NCBI RefSeq assembly: GCF_900177725.1
Contig: NZ_FXAT01000004.1
Location: forward strand, 248,001-312,000
Direction: 5' to 3'
DNA length: 64,000 bases
Source: Paraburkholderia susongensis
GTDB taxonomy: Bacteria; Pseudomonadota; Gammaproteobacteria; Burkholderiales; Burkholderiaceae
A program made the position numbers and the translations under genes. The notes below the pieces were generated by a model that saw nothing but the letters and a program-made list of their open reading frames with translations, made no database searches and was not told the origin of the DNA. Below, in pieces: positions 60,925 through 64,000 of the stretch; within the stretch, counting starts at the first letter, position 1; the number at the start of each line of letters is the position of its first letter.

Positions 60925-62205
60925 ATGAAGATTCATATTCAAGACGGCACGCTGATCGATCCGGTCGCGGGCACCGAACAGCAGCAGGACATTTTTATCG
61001 AGGCGGGCAAGATCGCCGCGATCGGCGACGCGCCGGCCGGTTTCCAGGCCACGCAGACGATCGACGCAACCGGCCTCATGATCGCGCCGGGTCTCGTCGA
61101 TCTGTGCGCGCGCCTGCGCGAGCCGGGCTACGAGCACAAGGCGACGCTCAAATCCGAAATGGCCGCGGCGCTCGCGGGCGGCGTGACGAGCCTCGTGTGT
61201 CCGCCGGACACCGATCCGACGCTCGATGAACCCGGCCTCGTCGAGATGCTGCGGTTTCGCGCGCGCAATCTGAACCAGGCGCACGTGTATCCGCTCGGCG
61301 CGCTGACGGTCGGCCTCAAGGGGCAGGTCATCACCGAGATGGTCGAGCTGACCGAGGCGGGCTGCGTCGGCTTTTCGCAGGCCGATACGCCGATCGTCGA
61401 CACACAGGTGCTGATGCGCGCGCTGCAATACGCGAAGACCTACGGCTACACCACGTGGCTGCGTCCGCTCGATGCGTACCTCGGCAAGGGCGGCGTCGCC
61501 GCGAGCGGCGCGCTGGCGTCGCGGCTCGGTTTGTCGGGCGTGCCGGTGGCGGCCGAAACGATCGCGCTGCACACGATCTTCGAACTCGTGCGCGTGACCG
61601 GCGCGCGCGTGCATATTTCGCATGTGTCGTCGGCGGCGGGCGTCGCGCTCGTGCGCGCGGCGAAGGTCGAGGGCCTGCCGGTGTCGTGCGACGTCACCGT
61701 GAACCACGTGCATCTGATCGACGTCGACATCGGTTATTTCGACTCGCAGTTCCGGCTCGACCCGCCGCTGCGTCAGCAGCGCGATCGCGAAGCGATCCGC
61801 GCGGGCCTCGTCGACGGCACGATCGACGCGATCTGCTCGGCTCACACGCCGGTCGACGACGACGAAAAGCTGCTGCCGTTCGCCGAGGCGACGCCGGGCG
61901 CAACCGGGCTCGAGCTGTTCCTCTCGCTGACCGTGAAATGGGCCGACGAAGCGGGCGTGCCGCTCGCTACCGCGCTCAACCGCATCACGACGGCGCCCGC
62001 GCAGGTGCTCGGGCTCGAAGTGGCTGGCCGCATCGAGCCCGGCGCGGCGGCCGACCTCTGCGTGTTCGACCGTCACGCGTACTGGCGCGTCGAGCCGCGT
62101 GCGCTCAGGAGCCAGGGGCACAACACGCCGTTTCTCGGATACGAACTGCCGGCGCGTGTGCGCGCGACCATCGTGTCCGGTCAGCTCGCGCACGAGCAGC
62201 GCTGA
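60925..62205 (+). CDS. dihydroorotase-like PyrC' (metal ligands missing)
   Basis: 426 aa, type-I dihydroorotase fold. The canonical D-x-H-x-H-x-R-x-P-G motif reads D-L-C-A-R-L-R-E-P-G (~52-61), so both metal-binding His are absent. The usual T-D-H-A-P reads S-A-H-T-P (~311), losing the catalytic Asp. HISHVSSAAG is kept. Such PyrC' proteins are structural partners of PyrB in pseudomonads. A functional dihydroorotase must be encoded elsewhere. It lies 90 bp after pyrB; the ATG at 60925 begins the conserved N-terminus. Confidence 0.93.
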   Translation: MKIHIQDGTLIDPVAGTEQQQDIFIEAGKIAAIGDAPAGFQATQTIDATGLMIAPGLVDLCARLREPGYEHKATLKSEMAAALAGGVTSLVCPPDTDPTLDEPGLVEMLRFRARNLNQAHVYPLGALTVGLKGQVITEMVELTEAGCVGFSQADTPIVDTQVLMRALQYAKTYGYTTWLRPLDAYLGKGGVAASGALASRLGLSGVPVAAETIALHTIFELVRVTGARVHISHVSSAAGVALVRAAKVEGLPVSCDVTVNHVHLIDVDIGYFDSQFRLDPPLRQQRDREAIRAGLVDGTIDAICSAHTPVDDDEKLLPFAEATPGATGLELFLSLTVKWADEAGVPLATALNRITTAPAQVLGLEVAGRIEPGAAADLCVFDRHAYWRVEPRALRSQGHNTPFLGYELPARVRATIVSGQLAHEQR

Positions 62206-62237
62206 GCGGCAGCGTCCAGTCAAGGAAAGCTCCGACC

Positions 62238-63083
62238 ATGAAGCTCGCGTTACGCAAGATCCGACTCATCGCGCATCTGCTGCACGGCATGTGGACCGTG
62301 GCGACGCGCTTTCCGGGCGCGAGCGCGGAACGGCGCCACGCACTCAATCGCGCGTGGTCGCTCAAGATGCTGCGCCTGTGCGGCATGCGGCTCGTCGTGC
62401 ATAACGACGCGGCGCGGCTCGACCGCGGCGCGCTCGTGGTTGCCAATCACGTATCGTGGATCGATATCTACGTGATCAATGCGTGGCGGCCCACGCCGTT
62501 CGTGTCGAAGGCGGAGATCCGCCAATGGCCGGTGGTCGGCTGGCTCGCGCAGCAGCTGGATACGGTGTTCATCCAGCGCGAGAAGCGCAGCGACGCGAAG
62601 CGGATCATGCACGAACTCGCCGCTCGCCTGAGCGCGGGCGAACTGATGTGCGTGTTCCCCGAGGGCACCACGTCGAACGGGCTCGCGCTGCTGCCGTTTC
62701 ACGCGAACCTGTTCCAGGCGGCGGTGTCGGCCGGCGTGCCGGTGCAGCCGGTGTGCCTCATGTATGAGGACGCGCAGGGCCGGCAGTCCACTGCGCCTGC
62801 GTATATCGACGATCTTTCGCTGTCCGATTCGCTCGACCTGCTGTTGCGCGGCGCTCCGTTGACCGCGCACGTGTACATCGGCGCGCCGCTCGCGCCCGGT
62901 CCGGACCGGCGCGAGCTTGCCGCACAGGCACAGGACGTCGTGGGAAATGCGTTGCACGAGATGCAGCGCGGCGGCGCGAGCGCCGGGGCGGTGGCGACGG
63001 AAGAGGGTGTGCAGGCGGTTGAGTCTTCAGCCGTTGCGCCAACGCTGATCGAGCCGGTGGATCAGCCACGCCGTTCGGCATGA
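62238..63083 (+). CDS. 1-acyl-sn-glycerol-3-phosphate acyltransferase (PlsC-like)
   Basis: 281 aa. The acyltransferase motifs are VVANHVSWIDIYVINA (N-H-x4-D, ~70-85) and CVFPEGTTSNGLALLPFHANLF (~137-158), and VPVQPVCLMYED follows. A hydrophobic N-terminal segment anchors it to the inner membrane. It makes phosphatidic acid or remodels lyso-lipids. GGAAAG precedes the ATG. The C-terminal 40 residues are low-complexity. It lies 32 bp after the dihydroorotase-like gene. Confidence 0.92.
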   Translation: MKLALRKIRLIAHLLHGMWTVATRFPGASAERRHALNRAWSLKMLRLCGMRLVVHNDAARLDRGALVVANHVSWIDIYVINAWRPTPFVSKAEIRQWPVVGWLAQQLDTVFIQREKRSDAKRIMHELAARLSAGELMCVFPEGTTSNGLALLPFHANLFQAAVSAGVPVQPVCLMYEDAQGRQSTAPAYIDDLSLSDSLDLLLRGAPLTAHVYIGAPLAPGPDRRELAAQAQDVVGNALHEMQRGGASAGAVATEEGVQAVESSAVAPTLIEPVDQPRRSA

Positions 63084-63114
63084 AGCAAGCTTAAAGCAGG
63101 CTTGAAAGGCCGGC

Positions 63115-63987
63115 CTAATTCCCGCCGCGCGGCACGCCGCAAGAGTCGCAATCGACCTGCGTCAATGTACGCTCCGCGGGATTCTGCGCGAGCCGCACCG
63201 CCGACAGCTTCTCGCCCCACACGCAACCCGAATCGAGCCCGATCAGGTTGTCGCGCAACAGCAGACCGAGCGCGGCCCAGTGGCCGAACACGACGGTCAC
63301 GTCCGCAGTCTTGCGCGACGGCACCTCGAACCACGGTACGCAGCCAGGCGGCGCGGAGGCGAGGGTGCCGCTGCTGCTGAAATCCATCGTGCCGTCGGCG
63401 GTGCAAAAACGCATGCGCGTGAGCGCGCTGCACGTGACGCGCAGGCGCTCGATGCCCTTCAAGCCCGGCTTCCAGCGATTCGGCGCGTTGCCGTACAAAC
63501 CGGCGAGGGTTTCCTTCCAGCTCGGCGCACGCAGCGCGCGCTGCAATTCGTCGGCGAGTTCGAGCGTGAGCGTCGCGTCCCATTGCGGCAGCACGCCCGC
63601 ATGCACCATCAGCATGCCGTTGTCGAAATGCGCGAGCGGACGGTGGCGCACCCACTCGATCAGATCGGCGGCATCGGGCGCGGCGAGGATGTCGTCGATC
63701 GTGTCGCCTTTCTTCGACGTGCGAATTCCCGCCGACACCGACAGCAGATGCAGGTCGTGATTGCCGAGCACCGGCACCGCGCGCTCGCCGAGCGCGATCA
63801 CGTCGCGCAGCGTGGCGAGCGATTCGGCGCCCCGGTTGATCAGGTCGCCCGCGAACCACAGCGGCGTGCCGGCCGGCGGCGCAGCCTTCGCGAGCAGCTG
63901 CTGGAACGGCTGGCGGCAGCCTTGCAGATCGCCGAAGGCGAGAGGGACCAGAGAAGAGGGCGCGCTGGAAGTGGTGGGCGGTGTCAT
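63115..63987 (-). CDS. apaH: diadenosine tetraphosphatase (symmetrical)
   Basis: 290-aa metallophosphatase. AFGDLQGCRQPFQQLL (~17-32, GD-x-x-G), LWFAGDLINRGAESLATLRD (~43-62, GD-x-x-x-R-G), VLGNHDLHLLSVSAG (~73-87, GNH-D/E) and MVHAGVLPQWD (~127) are the ApaH signature. It splits Ap4A to two ADP. The ATG at 63987 is preferred over a TTG one codon earlier. It is convergent with the acyltransferase gene, and the gene is complete within the window. Confidence 0.95.
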   Translation of the reverse strand: MTPPTTSSAPSSLVPLAFGDLQGCRQPFQQLLAKAAPPAGTPLWFAGDLINRGAESLATLRDVIALGERAVPVLGNHDLHLLSVSAGIRTSKKGDTIDDILAAPDAADLIEWVRHRPLAHFDNGMLMVHAGVLPQWDATLTLELADELQRALRAPSWKETLAGLYGNAPNRWKPGLKGIERLRVTCSALTRMRFCTADGTMDFSSSGTLASAPPGCVPWFEVPSRKTADVTVVFGHWAALGLLLRDNLIGLDSGCVWGEKLSAVRLAQNPAERTLTQVDCDSCGVPRGGN

Positions 63988-64000
63988 CAAGGCAGTCTGT

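Noticed and set aside
59752..62223. 823-codon minus-strand open frame across pyrB and pyrC'
   Set aside because: GC-rich antisense artefact; composition is Arg/His-rich and both pyr genes are unambiguous.

Overview
The window looks like a chromosomal segment of a Paraburkholderia/Burkholderia-type betaproteobacterium. It is GC-rich with strong GC3 bias, which leaves long open frames on the antisense strand of most genes. The porin, the groES-groEL pair behind a CIRCE element, and the yqgE-ruvX-pyrR-pyrB-pyrC'-acyltransferase-apaH order all fit that group. No rRNA, tRNA, CRISPR array or transposase was seen.

Layout. (1) 1-2.3 kb: a small unknown gene and two membrane exporters (TauE and LysE types). 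(2) 2.27-3.36 kb: a lower-GC type VI secretion cargo cassette made of a 5'-truncated hcp, a DUF2778 (Tlde1-like L,D-transpeptidase) effector and a two-helix probable immunity protein, bounded by two terminators that share a sequence. (3) 3.4-37.9 kb: a Wzx/Wzy-type exopolysaccharide locus. It contains an AraC/DJ-1-like regulator; manC, gmd, fcl and gmm (GDP-mannose/GDP-fucose supply); wcaJ (chain initiation); wza and wzc (export); six glycosyltransferases; a wcaF-like acetyltransferase; an acyltransferase-3; a GMC oxidoreductase; wzy; wzx; two paralogous secreted clan-A glycosidases; and a large secreted PIG-L deacetylase fusion. The gene content resembles the colanic acid system, but no wzb-type phosphatase or phosphomannomutase is present. 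(4) 37.9-41.0 kb: three genes of unknown function, one with 120-bp tandem repeats. (5) 41.1-49.6 kb: a divergent LysR-controlled uronate/aldarate catabolic operon (enolase-superfamily enzyme, DHDPS-family aldolase/dehydratase, ADP-ribosylglycohydrolase, uronate dehydrogenase, amidohydrolase lactonase) followed by an MFS transporter and a porin. (6) 49.9-52.2 kb: groESL with a promoter and a perfect CIRCE. (7) 52.2-54.1 kb: an AT-richer sulfotransferase-cysC pair. (8) 54.4-64 kb: thiD, rubredoxin, a FimL/ChpA-N-like protein, yqgE, ruvX, pyrR, pyrB, an apparently metal-less pyrC', an acyltransferase and apaH.

The least ordinary parts are the truncated-hcp effector cassette, the ADP-ribosylglycohydrolase translationally coupled into an aldarate operon, the set of secreted glycan-processing enzymes around the EPS genes, the Asn-Gly repeat linker in the EPS regulator, and the sulfotransferase-PAPS pair.
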